Source: Xenophilus aerolatus
Lineage (GTDB): Bacteria > Pseudomonadota > Gammaproteobacteria > Burkholderiales > Burkholderiaceae_C
Direction: 5' to 3'
DNA length: 64,000 nt
Assembly: GCA_030418545.1 (NCBI GenBank)
Contig: QAIB01000013.1
Coordinates: 1 to 64,000 of the forward strand
Shown here: positions 38,101 to 48,524 of the stretch, piece by piece
Numbering within the stretch: position 1 is the stretch's first letter
How the letters are laid out: the number at the start of each line of letters is the position of its first letter
Notes under the pieces: model-generated
Told to the model about the DNA's origin: nothing
What the model saw: the letters and a program-made list of their open reading frames with translations, nothing else
Database searches by the model: none
Position numbers and translations under genes: made by a program

Positions 38101-39171
38101 ATGAAGCGCCAATTCCTGCGCCACACCCTCGCCCTGGCCGCCGCCCTCGCGGTGTTCAGCCCCCTCTCCGCGCTGGCCCAGGGCAAGGCCCTGGTCGGCA
38201 TCGCCATGCCCACCAAGTCCTCGGCCCGCTGGATCGCCGACGGCGACAACATGGTCAAGGTGCTCAAGGGCCGCGGCTACCAGACCGACCTGCAGTACGC
38301 CGACGACGACATCCCCAACCAGCTCGCGCAGATCGAGAACATGGTGACCAAGGGCGCCAAGGTGCTGGTGATCGCCTCGATCGACGGCACCACGCTCACC
38401 AAGGCGCTGCAGAACGCGGCCGACAAGGGCGTGAAGATCATTGCCTACGACAGGCTCATCAAGGGCTCGAAGAACGTCGACTACTACGCCACCTTCGACA
38501 ACTTCCAGGTCGGCGTGCTGCAGGCCACGTCCATCGTCGACAAGCTCGGCCTCAAGGAAGGCAAGGGCCCCTTCAACATCGAGCTCTTCGGCGGATCGCC
38601 CGACGACAACAACGCCTTCTTCTTCTACGACGGCGCGATGTCGGTGCTCAAGCCCTACCTCGACAGCGGCAAGCTGGTCGTGCGCAGCAAGCAGATGGGC
38701 ATGGACAAGGTCGGCACCCTGCGCTGGGACGGCGCCGTGGCGCAGGCCCGAATGGACAACCTGCTGTCGGCCTTCTACGGCAAGGCGCGCGTCGATGCGG
38801 TGCTCTCGCCCTACGACGGGCTGTCGATCGGCATCCTGTCCTCGCTCAAGGGCGTGGGCTACTGCACCGCGCAGCAGCCCTGCCCGGTGGTGTCGGGCCA
38901 GGACGCGGAGGTGCCCTCGGTCAAGTCGATCCTGCGCGGCGAGCAGTACTCCACCGTGTTCAAGGACACCCGCGAGCTGGCCCGCGTGTCGGCCGACATG
39001 GTGGACGCGGTGCTCAGCGGCAAGACGCCCGAGGTCAACGACACCAAGACCTACAACAACGGCGTGAAGGTCGTGCCCTCCTACCTGCTCAAGCCGGTGC
39101 TGGTGGACAAGAGCAACTACGAGAAGGTGCTGGTCGACAGCGGCTACTACAAGGCCTCGCAGATCAAGTAA
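38101..39171 (+). CDS. chvE: ChvE-like multiple-sugar-binding protein
   Basis: The 356-residue protein has a signal peptide ([17 protein letters not shown]) and matches ChvE, the periplasmic binding protein for arabinose, galactose, glucose and xylose in Agrobacterium relatives ([58 protein letters not shown]). It starts 23 bases after ytfQ. Its transporter partners gguA and gguB follow directly. Confidence 0.92.
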   Translation: MKRQFLRHTLALAAALAVFSPLSALAQGKALVGIAMPTKSSARWIADGDNMVKVLKGRGYQTDLQYADDDIPNQLAQIENMVTKGAKVLVIASIDGTTLTKALQNAADKGVKIIAYDRLIKGSKNVDYYATFDNFQVGVLQATSIVDKLGLKEGKGPFNIELFGGSPDDNNAFFFYDGAMSVLKPYLDSGKLVVRSKQMGMDKVGTLRWDGAVAQARMDNLLSAFYGKARVDAVLSPYDGLSIGILSSLKGVGYCTAQQPCPVVSGQDAEVPSVKSILRGEQYSTVFKDTRELARVSADMVDAVLSGKTPEVNDTKTYNNGVKVVPSYLLKPVLVDKSNYEKVLVDSGYYKASQIK

Positions 39172-39202
39172 GGTCGCGCGGCGGCACAGGGGCAGGAGCA
39201 CG

Positions 39203-40788
<1,586 letters not shown>

Positions 40789-40792
<4 letters not shown>

Positions 40793-42006
40793 ACGAGAAG
40801 ACGGCCACCGCCGCGCTGCCGGCCGCGCCGGCACGCACCGCGGCGCAAAGCTCCGCCGCATCCTTCCTGAAGCACCACCTGCGCGAGTACGGCATGCTGA
40901 TCTGCCTGATCGCGATCATGGTCTTCTTCCAGGTCGTGACCGACGGCACGCTGATGCAGCCGCTCAACCTCACCAACCTGGTGCTGCAGAACAGCTACAT
41001 CGTCATCATGGCGCTGGGCATGCTGCTGGTGATCGTGGCGGGGCACATCGACCTGTCGGTAGGCTCGGTGTGCGGCTTCGTCGGCGCCGTGGCCGCGGTG
41101 CTGATGGTCGAACACGACTGGCCGGTGCTGCCCGCCGTGCTGCTGTGCATCGCCGCCGGCGCCCTGGTGGGCGCCGTGCAGGGCTGGTTCGTCGCCTATG
41201 CGCGCATCCCCTCCTTCATCGTCACGCTGGCGGGCATGCTGGTCTTCAAGGGCCTGGCGCTGGCGGTGCTGCAGGGGCAATCGGTCGGGCCCTTCCCCGA
41301 GGTGTTCCAGCGCCTGAGCAGCGGCTTCATTCCGGAGGCACTGGCCAGCACCGGCGGCCTGCGCCTCACCTCGCTGCTGCTGGGCGTGGCAGCGGGTGCG
41401 GCCTTCGCCATCGCTGGCTGGCGCACGCGGCAGCGCCAGCTCGCGCACGGCATCGGCGCCGAGCCGCTGGTCATCTTCGTCGCCCGCAACGCGATCTTCG
41501 CGCTGCTGATGGTCGGCTTCGCCTGGCTCATGGCGTCGTACAAGGGCCTGCCCAACGTGCTGGTGGTCATGGCGGTGCTGATCCTGCTGTTCGACTTCGT
41601 CACCCGCCGCACCACGCTGGGCCGGCGCATCTACGCGCTGGGCGGCAACGAGAAGGCGGCGCGCCTGTCGGGCATCGACACGCGGCGCCTGAGCTTCTAC
41701 GCCTTCATGAACATGGGCGCGCTGGCCGGGCTGGCCGGGCTGGTGTTCGCGGCGCGCCTGAACACCGCCACGCCCAAGGCCGGCCTGGGCTTCGAGCTGG
41801 ACGTGATCGCCGCCTGCTTCATCGGCGGCGCCTCGGCCTCGGGCGGCGTGGGCAAGGTGACGGGGGCCGTCATCGGCGCCTTCGTCATGGGCGTGATGAA
41901 CAACGGCATGTCGATCATGGGCATCGGCATCGACTACCAGCAGGTCATCAAGGGCCTGGTGCTGCTGGCTGCGGTGTTCATCGACGTTTATCACAAGAAC
42001 CGCTGA
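40789..42006 (+). CDS. gguB: Sugar ABC transporter permease (GguB)
   Basis: The 405-residue inner-membrane protein has about ten transmembrane segments and the AraH/RbsC-type permease motif (GHIDLSVGSVCGFVGAVAAV, PSFIVTLAGMLVFKGLALAV, GGNEKAARLSGI, ASGGVGKVTGAVIGAFVMGV). It forms the channel for ChvE-delivered sugars with GguA. It overlaps gguA by four bases and is two bases from the start of the next ATPase gene. Confidence 0.92.
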
Positions 42007-42008
42007 GC

Positions 42009-43553
42009 ATGATGGCCGACAGCGCCCCCACTCCTGCTGCCCAGGCGCCGGTGCTCGAGGTCGAAGGCCTGGGCAAGCGCTTCGGCACGGTGCAGGTGCT
42101 CAACGACGTGCGGCTCAGCCTTCGCCCGGGCGAGATCCATGCGCTCATGGGCCAGAACGGCGCCGGCAAGTCGACCCTTATCAAGATCGTGACCGGCGTG
42201 TTCGGCGCCGATGCGGGCGAGGTCCGCCTGGCCGGCCGCGCCGTGCGGCCCGACTCGCCGCTGGCGGCGCAGCGCCTGGGCATCAGCACCGTCTACCAGG
42301 AGGTGAACCTCTGCCCCAACCTCTCGGTGGCCGAGAACATCTTCGCCGGGCGCGAGCCGCGCAAGGGCCTGCTGGGCGCCGGCCGCATCGACTGGGCGGC
42401 GGTGAACGAAGGCGCCCGCGCGCTGCTGGCGCGCATCGGGTTGGACATCGACGTCACGCGGCTGCTCTCGAGCTACCCGGTGGCCGTGCAGCAGATGGTG
42501 GCCATCGCCCGCGCGCTGGGCGTGGACGCGCGCGTGCTGATCCTCGACGAGCCGACCTCCAGCCTCGACGAGGACGAGGTGCAGCGCCTGTTCGAGGTGC
42601 TGCGCCGCCTGCGTGCGCAGGGCCTGGCGATCCTCTTCGTCACCCACTTCATGAACCAGGTGTACGCGGTATCGGACCGCATCACCGTGCTGCGCAACGG
42701 CGGCTGGGTGGGCGAATGGCCGGTGGCGCAACTGCCGGCGCCCGCCCTGATCGCCGCCATGCTGGGCCGCGAGCTGGCCGCCGAGGCGGCGCGCCGCCCA
42801 CCGCCCGCACAGACCACCGACGGCACGCCGCCGCTGGTGTCCGCCCAGGGCTTCGGCCAAAGCGGCCTGCTCGAGCCGCTGGACCTGCAGATTCGCCCCG
42901 GCGAGGTGGTCGGCCTGGCCGGCCTGCTGGGCGCCGGCCGCACCGAGCTGGCCCGCCTGCTCTTCGGGCTGGAGCCGGCCGACCGCGGCACGCTGGCCAT
43001 CGACGGGCGCACCGTGCGCTTCGCCGACCCGGCCGATGCCATCGCGCACGGCCTGGCGCTGTGCCCCGAGGAGCGCAAGACCGACGGCATCGTGGGCGAG
43101 CTGTCGGTGCGCGAGAACATCGTGCTGGCCTTGCAGGCGCGGATGGGGCTGGGCCGCTTTTTGCCGCGCGCCGAGCAGGACCGTCTGGCCGAGCGCTTCA
43201 TCGCCGCGCTGGGCATTCGCACCGACAGCGCCGACAAGCCGATCGCCCTGCTCTCCGGCGGCAACCAGCAGAAGGCCGTGATCGCGCGCTGGCTGGCCAT
43301 CGAGCCGCGCCTGTTGATCCTCGACGAGCCCACGCGCGGCATCGACGTCGCCGCCAAGCAGGAAATCATGGCGCAGATCCTGCGCCTGGCCGACGCCGGC
43401 ATGGCCGTGCTCTTCATCTCCTCCGAGATCTCGGAAGTCGTGCGCGTGGCGCATCGCATCGTGGTGCTGCACGACCGCCGCAAGGTCGGCGAGTTGCCCG
43501 GCGGGTCGACCGAGGACGAGGTCTACGAACTCATCGCGGCAGAACATGCGTGA
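42009..43553 (+). CDS. ytfR: YtfR-like sugar ABC transporter ATPase
   Basis: The 514-residue protein is a second double-ABC sugar ATPase: GQNGAGKST, VLILDEPTSSLDEDE, and a second half with GAGRTELARLLFG, LSGGNQQKAVIARW and LLILDEPTRGIDV. Order and sequence of the following two permeases match the galactofuranose system YtfRT-YjfF, whose binding protein is at 37109. Two adjacent ATG codons exist (42009, 42012); the first is used. It overlaps the next gene by 8 bases. Confidence 0.88.
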   Translation: MMADSAPTPAAQAPVLEVEGLGKRFGTVQVLNDVRLSLRPGEIHALMGQNGAGKSTLIKIVTGVFGADAGEVRLAGRAVRPDSPLAAQRLGISTVYQEVNLCPNLSVAENIFAGREPRKGLLGAGRIDWAAVNEGARALLARIGLDIDVTRLLSSYPVAVQQMVAIARALGVDARVLILDEPTSSLDEDEVQRLFEVLRRLRAQGLAILFVTHFMNQVYAVSDRITVLRNGGWVGEWPVAQLPAPALIAAMLGRELAAEAARRPPPAQTTDGTPPLVSAQGFGQSGLLEPLDLQIRPGEVVGLAGLLGAGRTELARLLFGLEPADRGTLAIDGRTVRFADPADAIAHGLALCPEERKTDGIVGELSVRENIVLALQARMGLGRFLPRAEQDRLAERFIAALGIRTDSADKPIALLSGGNQQKAVIARWLAIEPRLLILDEPTRGIDVAAKQEIMAQILRLADAGMAVLFISSEISEVVRVAHRIVVLHDRRKVGELPGGSTEDEVYELIAAEHA

Positions 43554-44601
43554 CACCCCAACCTCCTCCGGCTCCGGCCTGCTCGCGCGGGCGATGCAGC
43601 ACCGCCTGACCTGGCCGCTGGTCACGCTGGCGCTGCTGCTGGCGGCCAACGCGGCCTTCAATCCCGGCTTCTTGCACCTGGAATGGCGCGACGGGCACCT
43701 CTACGGCAGCCTGGTCGACATCCTCAACCGCGCGGCGCCGCTGATGGTGGTGGCCCTGGGCATGACGCTGGTGATCGCCACGCGCGGCATCGACATCTCG
43801 GTGGGCGCGGTGGTCGCCATCAGCGCGGCCGTGGCGGCCTGGATGATCGGCGGCGCGGTGGACGGCAGCGCGCGCTTCGGCCTGGCCGCGGCGGTGGCCG
43901 CGGCGCTGGCCGTGGCACTGCTGTGCGGCGTGTGGAACGGCGTACTGGTGGCCGGCGCGGGCATGCAGCCCATCATCGCCACGCTGATCCTCATGGTGGC
44001 CGGCCGCGGCGTGGCGCAGCTCGTCACCGACGGGCAGATCCTCACGATCTACCACAAGCCCTTCTTCTTCATCGGCGGCGGCTACCTGCTCGGCCTCCCG
44101 TTCTCGCTCTTCGTCGCCGGTGCGGTGTTCGCGCTGCTCTTCGTGCTGTGCACGCGCACTGCCCTGGGCCTGTTCATCCAGGCGATCGGCATCAACCCGG
44201 TGGCGGCGCGGGTGGCGGGCGTGCGCGCGCGCCGGCTCACGCTGGCGGTGTACGCCGTATGCGGGCTGTGCGCGGGGCTGGCGGGCTTGCTGATCAGTTC
44301 GAACGTGAAGAGCGCCGACGGCAACAACGCCGGCCAGCTGCTGGAGCTCGACGCCATCCTCGCCGTGACGCTGGGCGGCACGCTGCTCACCGGCGGGCGC
44401 TTCAGCCTGGTCGGCAGCGTGATCGGCGCGCTGATCATCCAGACGCTGACCTACGCCATCTACTCGCTGGGCGTGCCGCCCGAGATCAACCTGGTGGTGA
44501 AGGCCGCCGTGGTGTTCGCCGTGATGCTGCTGCAGTCGGCCGAGTTCCGCGCCACGCTGCGCGCCATCGCCGTGCGGCCCGCGCCGGGAGCGCTGCGATG
44601 A
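43546..44601 (+). CDS. ytfT: YtfT-like sugar ABC transporter permease
   Basis: The 351-residue permease has the RbsC-type motif (ALGMTLVIATRGIDISVGAV, QPIIATLILMVAGRGVAQLV, LDAILAVTLGGTLLTGGRFS). It pairs with YjfF to form the galactofuranose-type channel. It overlaps ytfR by 8 bases and yjfF by 4 bases, so all three are translationally coupled. Confidence 0.88.
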   Translation: MRDTPTSSGSGLLARAMQHRLTWPLVTLALLLAANAAFNPGFLHLEWRDGHLYGSLVDILNRAAPLMVVALGMTLVIATRGIDISVGAVVAISAAVAAWMIGGAVDGSARFGLAAAVAAALAVALLCGVWNGVLVAGAGMQPIIATLILMVAGRGVAQLVTDGQILTIYHKPFFFIGGGYLLGLPFSLFVAGAVFALLFVLCTRTALGLFIQAIGINPVAARVAGVRARRLTLAVYAVCGLCAGLAGLLISSNVKSADGNNAGQLLELDAILAVTLGGTLLTGGRFSLVGSVIGALIIQTLTYAIYSLGVPPEINLVVKAAVVFAVMLLQSAEFRATLRAIAVRPAPGALR

Positions 44602-45638
44602 GCACGCCCACCACTCACCTGCCCGCGGCCCCGCGGCCCACGCCCGCCGGTGCCGCCGCCCCGGCCACGCGCCGCCGCGGGCTCGACCCCAAGTACCTGC
44701 CGCTGGCGGCCACCATCGCGCTCTTCGTCTGCGTGGCCACCGCGGGGTCGCTGCGCTACGACGGCTTCTTCTCGCCGCAGGTGTTCCTCAACCTGCTGAT
44801 CGACAACGCCTTCCTCATCGTGGTCGCGGTGGGCATGACCTTCGTGATCCTCACCGGCGGCATCGACCTGTCGGTGGGCTCGGTCATCGCGCTGTCGACC
44901 ATGGTGGCAGCGACGCTGGTCGAGCACCGCGGCTGGCCGCCGGCCGCGGCCATCGCGCTGGTGCTGGTGATGGGCACGGGTTTCGGCACGGTGATGGGCT
45001 GGCTGATCGAACGCTTCCGCCTGCAGCCCTTCATCGTCACGCTGGCGGGCATGTTCCTGGCGCGCGGGCTGTGCTATCTCATCAGCATCGATTCGATCGC
45101 CATCACGCAGGAGGGCTACACCGAGCTCGCGCAGTGGCGCTTGCCGCTGGGCGAGAGCGCGTCGCTGTCGGTGGGCGCGGTGATCGCCATCGTGGTGCTG
45201 CTCGCGGGCATCTTCGTGGCCCACTACACGCCCTTCGGCCGCACGGTGTACGCCATCGGCGGCAACGAGGCGGCGGCGCGGCTCATGGGCCTGCCGGTGC
45301 GCCGCACCGTCGTGGGCGCCTATGCGCTGTCGGGCTTCTGCGCCAGCCTGGCGGGTGTGATCTTCACCTTCTACATGCTCTCGGGCTACGGGCTGCATGC
45401 GGTGGGCATGGAGCTCGACGCCATCGCGGCCGTGGTGATCGGCGGCACGCTGCTCTCGGGCGGCGTGGGCTACGTGGCGGGCACGCTCTTCGGCGTGCTC
45501 ATGCTCGGGATCATCCAGACCCTCATCGCCTTCGACGGCACGCTCAGCTCGTGGTGGACGCGCATCGTGGTGGGCGTGCTGCTCTTCGTGTTCTGCCTGC
45601 TGCAGCGCTTCATCGCCACGCGCGCGCCGCGGCGCTGA
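44598..45638 (+). CDS. yjfF: YjfF-like sugar ABC transporter permease
   Basis: The 346-residue permease carries the same signature (VGMTFVILTGGIDLSVGSVI, QPFIVTLAGMFLARGLCYLI, AIGGNEAAARLMGLPV, IGGTLLSGGVGYVAGTLFGV). It is the second channel subunit. The N-terminal 30 residues are Pro/Ala-rich and cytoplasmic. The dehydratase gene starts 38 bases downstream, linking uptake to catabolism. Confidence 0.88.
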   Translation: MSTPTTHLPAAPRPTPAGAAAPATRRRGLDPKYLPLAATIALFVCVATAGSLRYDGFFSPQVFLNLLIDNAFLIVVAVGMTFVILTGGIDLSVGSVIALSTMVAATLVEHRGWPPAAAIALVLVMGTGFGTVMGWLIERFRLQPFIVTLAGMFLARGLCYLISIDSIAITQEGYTELAQWRLPLGESASLSVGAVIAIVVLLAGIFVAHYTPFGRTVYAIGGNEAAARLMGLPVRRTVVGAYALSGFCASLAGVIFTFYMLSGYGLHAVGMELDAIAAVVIGGTLLSGGVGYVAGTLFGVLMLGIIQTLIAFDGTLSSWWTRIVVGVLLFVFCLLQRFIATRAPRR

Positions 45639-45676
45639 CGCTGTTCTCCCTGTCCCCGCCTCCGAAGGCCATCGCC

Positions 45677-47422
45677 ATGTCCGACACCCCCACACCCAAG
45701 AAGAAGCTGCGCTCCGCCGAATGGTTCGGCACGGCCGACAAGAACGGCTTCATGTACCGCAGCTGGATGAAGAACCAGGGCATCCCCGACCACGAGTTCG
45801 ACGGCCGGCCGATCATCGGCATCTGCAACACCTGGTCGGAGCTGACGCCCTGCAACGCGCACTTTCGCAAGATCGCCGAGCACGTCAAGCGCGGCATCTC
45901 CGAGGCGGGCGGCTTCCCGGTCGAGTTCCCGGTGTTCAGCAACGGCGAATCGAACCTGCGCCCCACCGCCATGCTCACGCGCAACCTGGCCAGCATGGAC
46001 GTGGAAGAGGCCATCCGCGGCAACCCCATCGACGCGGTGGTGCTGCTCACCGGCTGCGACAAGACCACGCCCGCGCTGCTGATGGGCGCGGCCAGCTGCG
46101 ACATCCCGGCCATCGTCGTCACCGGCGGGCCGATGCTCAACGGCAAGCTCGAGGGCCGCAACATCGGCTCGGGCACGGCCGTGTGGCAGCTGCACGAATC
46201 GCTCAAGGCCGGCGAAATCCAGCTGCACCAGTTCCTGGCCGCCGAGGCCGGCATGAGCCGCTCGGCCGGCACCTGCAACACCATGGGCACCGCATCGACC
46301 ATGGCCTGCATGGCCGAGGCGCTGGGCACCTCGCTGCCGCACAACGCGGCCATCCCGGCCGTCGATTCGCGGCGCTACGTGCTGGCGCAGCTGTCGGGCG
46401 CACGCGCGGTGGAGATGGCGCGCGAAGGGCTCACGCTGTCGAAGGTGCTCACGCGCGAGGCCTTCGAGAACGCGATCCGCGTCAACGCGGCCATCGGCGG
46501 GTCGACCAACGCGGTGATCCACCTCAAGGCCATCGCTGGGCGCATCGGCGTGCCGCTGGAGCTGGAGGACTGGACCCGCATCGGCGCCGGCACGCCCACG
46601 CTGGTCGACCTCATGCCCTCGGGCCGCTTCCTGATGGAGGAGTTCTATTACGCGGGCGGCCTGCCCGCCGTGCTGCGCCGCCTGGGCGAGCACGGCCTGC
46701 TGCCGCACCCGCAGGCGCTCACCGTCAATGGCCGCACGCTGTGGGACAACGTCAAGGACGCGCCCAACTACGACGACGAGGTGATTCGCCCGCTCGACAG
46801 GCCCCTGGTGGCCGATGGCGGCATGCGCATCCTGCGCGGCAACCTGGCACCGCGCGGCGCCGTGCTCAAGCCCTCGGCCGCCACGCCCGCGCTGCTGCAG
46901 CACCGCGGCCGCGCCGTGGTGTTCGAGGACTTCGAGCACTACAAGGCGCGCATCGTCGACGAGTCGCTCGACGTCGATGCGGACTCGGTGCTGGTGATGA
47001 AGAACTGCGGCCCGCGCGGCTACCCCGGCATGGCCGAGGTCGGCAACATGGGCCTGCCGCCCAAGCTGCTGCGCCAGGGCGTGAAGGACATGGTGCGCAT
47101 CTCCGACGCCCGCATGAGCGGCACGGCCTACGGCACCGTCGTGCTGCACGTCTCGCCCGAGGCCGCCGCCGGCGGCCCCCTGGCTGCGGTGCGCGACGGC
47201 GACTGGATCGAGCTGGACTGCGATGGCGGCCGCCTGCACCTGGACATCCCCGACGAGGAACTGCAGCGCCGCCTGGCCGACCGCGCCGCGCCCGCCGACA
47301 CCAGGCCGCGCGGCGGTTATGCGGGCCTGTACGTGCAGCACGTGCTGCAGGCCGACGAGGGCTGCGACTTCGACTTCCTCGTCGGCTGCCGCGGGGCCGA
47401 GGTGCCGCGCCATTCGCATTGA
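45677..47422 (+). CDS. IlvD/Edd family dehydratase, probable L-arabinonate dehydratase
   Basis: The 581-residue Fe-S dehydratase has the cluster cysteines in NTWSELTPCN, LTGCDKTTPALLMGAASCD and SAGTCNTMGTASTM, and the catalytic serine in DARMSGTAYG. The sequence (AEWFGTADKNGFMYRSWMKN) is of the L-arabinonate/D-xylonate dehydratase branch rather than IlvD or Edd. It would convert L-arabinonate to 2-keto-3-deoxy-L-arabonate. The next gene encodes the enzyme for that product. No strong Shine-Dalgarno precedes the ATG at 45677. Confidence 0.9.
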   Translation: MSDTPTPKKKLRSAEWFGTADKNGFMYRSWMKNQGIPDHEFDGRPIIGICNTWSELTPCNAHFRKIAEHVKRGISEAGGFPVEFPVFSNGESNLRPTAMLTRNLASMDVEEAIRGNPIDAVVLLTGCDKTTPALLMGAASCDIPAIVVTGGPMLNGKLEGRNIGSGTAVWQLHESLKAGEIQLHQFLAAEAGMSRSAGTCNTMGTASTMACMAEALGTSLPHNAAIPAVDSRRYVLAQLSGARAVEMAREGLTLSKVLTREAFENAIRVNAAIGGSTNAVIHLKAIAGRIGVPLELEDWTRIGAGTPTLVDLMPSGRFLMEEFYYAGGLPAVLRRLGEHGLLPHPQALTVNGRTLWDNVKDAPNYDDEVIRPLDRPLVADGGMRILRGNLAPRGAVLKPSAATPALLQHRGRAVVFEDFEHYKARIVDESLDVDADSVLVMKNCGPRGYPGMAEVGNMGLPPKLLRQGVKDMVRISDARMSGTAYGTVVLHVSPEAAAGGPLAAVRDGDWIELDCDGGRLHLDIPDEELQRRLADRAAPADTRPRGGYAGLYVQHVLQADEGCDFDFLVGCRGAEVPRHSH

Positions 47423-47449
47423 GAACCCAACGATCCGGACGACCTTCCA

Positions 47450-48379
47450 ATGACCTCTCGCCCCTCGCCCCGCTATCGCGGCCTCTTCCCCGTCGTGCCC
47501 ACCACCTTCACCGAAGACGGCGCACTCGACCTCCCCAGCCAGAAGCGTGCGGTCGACTTCATGATCGAGGCCGGCTCGAACGGCCTGTGCATCCTGGCCA
47601 ACTTCTCCGAGCAGTTCCTGCTGTCGGACGAGGAGCGCGAGGTGCTCACCCGCACCATCCTCGACCACGTGGCCGGCCGCGTGCCGGTGATCGTCACCAC
47701 CACGCACTTCAGCACCACCGTGTGCGCCGAGCGCAGCCGCCGCGCGCAGGACATGGGCGCCGCCATGCTGATGGTGATGCCCCCCTACCACGGCGCCACC
47801 TTCCGCGTGCCCGAGCCGCAGATCTTTGACTTCTACGCGCGGCTGTCGGACGCGGTGCGCATCCCCATCATGATCCAGGACGCGCCGGCCGCCGGCACGC
47901 CGCTGTCGGCCGCGTTCCTGGCGCGCATGGCGACCGAGATCGAGCAGGTCTCGTACTTCAAGATCGAGACCGCCTTCGCCGCTGCCAAGCTGCGCGAGCT
48001 GATCCGCCTGGGCGGCGACGCCATCGAGGGCCCGTGGGACGGCGAAGAGGCCATCACCCTGCTGCCCGACCTGGAGGCCGGCGCCACCGGCGCCATGACC
48101 GGCGGCGGCTTTCCCGACGGGCTGCGCCCCATCCTCGACGCGTACCGCGACGGCCGGCGCGACGAGGCCATCGCCGGCTACGAGCGCTGGCTGCCGCTCA
48201 TCAACATCGAGAACCGCCAGTGCGGCCTGCTCGCCGCCAAGGCGCTGATGAAGGAAGGCGGCATCATCGACTGCGAGGCGCCCCGCCACCCGCTGCCGGC
48301 CATGAACCCCTTCAGCCGCGAACTGCTGATCGAGACGGCGAAGCGGCTGGACGCGCTGGCCCTGCGCTGGGGTCGCTGA
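47450..48379 (+). CDS. L-2-keto-3-deoxyarabonate dehydratase
   Basis: The 309-residue DapA-family protein closely matches the Azospirillum enzyme of the non-phosphorylating L-arabinose pathway (RGLFPVVPTTFTEDGALDL, GLCILANFSEQF, EGPWDGEEAITLLPDLEAG, MTGGGFPDG). The Schiff-base lysine is in YFKIET. It converts the deoxy sugar acid to 2-oxoglutarate semialdehyde. The dehydrogenase for that semialdehyde is not in the window. It is the last gene of the sugar operon. Confidence 0.93.
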   Translation: MTSRPSPRYRGLFPVVPTTFTEDGALDLPSQKRAVDFMIEAGSNGLCILANFSEQFLLSDEEREVLTRTILDHVAGRVPVIVTTTHFSTTVCAERSRRAQDMGAAMLMVMPPYHGATFRVPEPQIFDFYARLSDAVRIPIMIQDAPAAGTPLSAAFLARMATEIEQVSYFKIETAFAAAKLRELIRLGGDAIEGPWDGEEAITLLPDLEAGATGAMTGGGFPDGLRPILDAYRDGRRDEAIAGYERWLPLINIENRQCGLLAAKALMKEGGIIDCEAPRHPLPAMNPFSRELLIETAKRLDALALRWGR

Positions 48380-48524
48380 GGCGCTCGCCACGCGGGCGGC
48401 ACACCCCGCCCCAGCCGTCGGCGGCGCGCAACGCATCGCGCCCGCAGCCGACACCCCGGGCCCGTGCTTTGGCATATAAGCGATCGATAGAAAAGTTCGC
48501 TGTCACACGCACAAGAGGCCATCG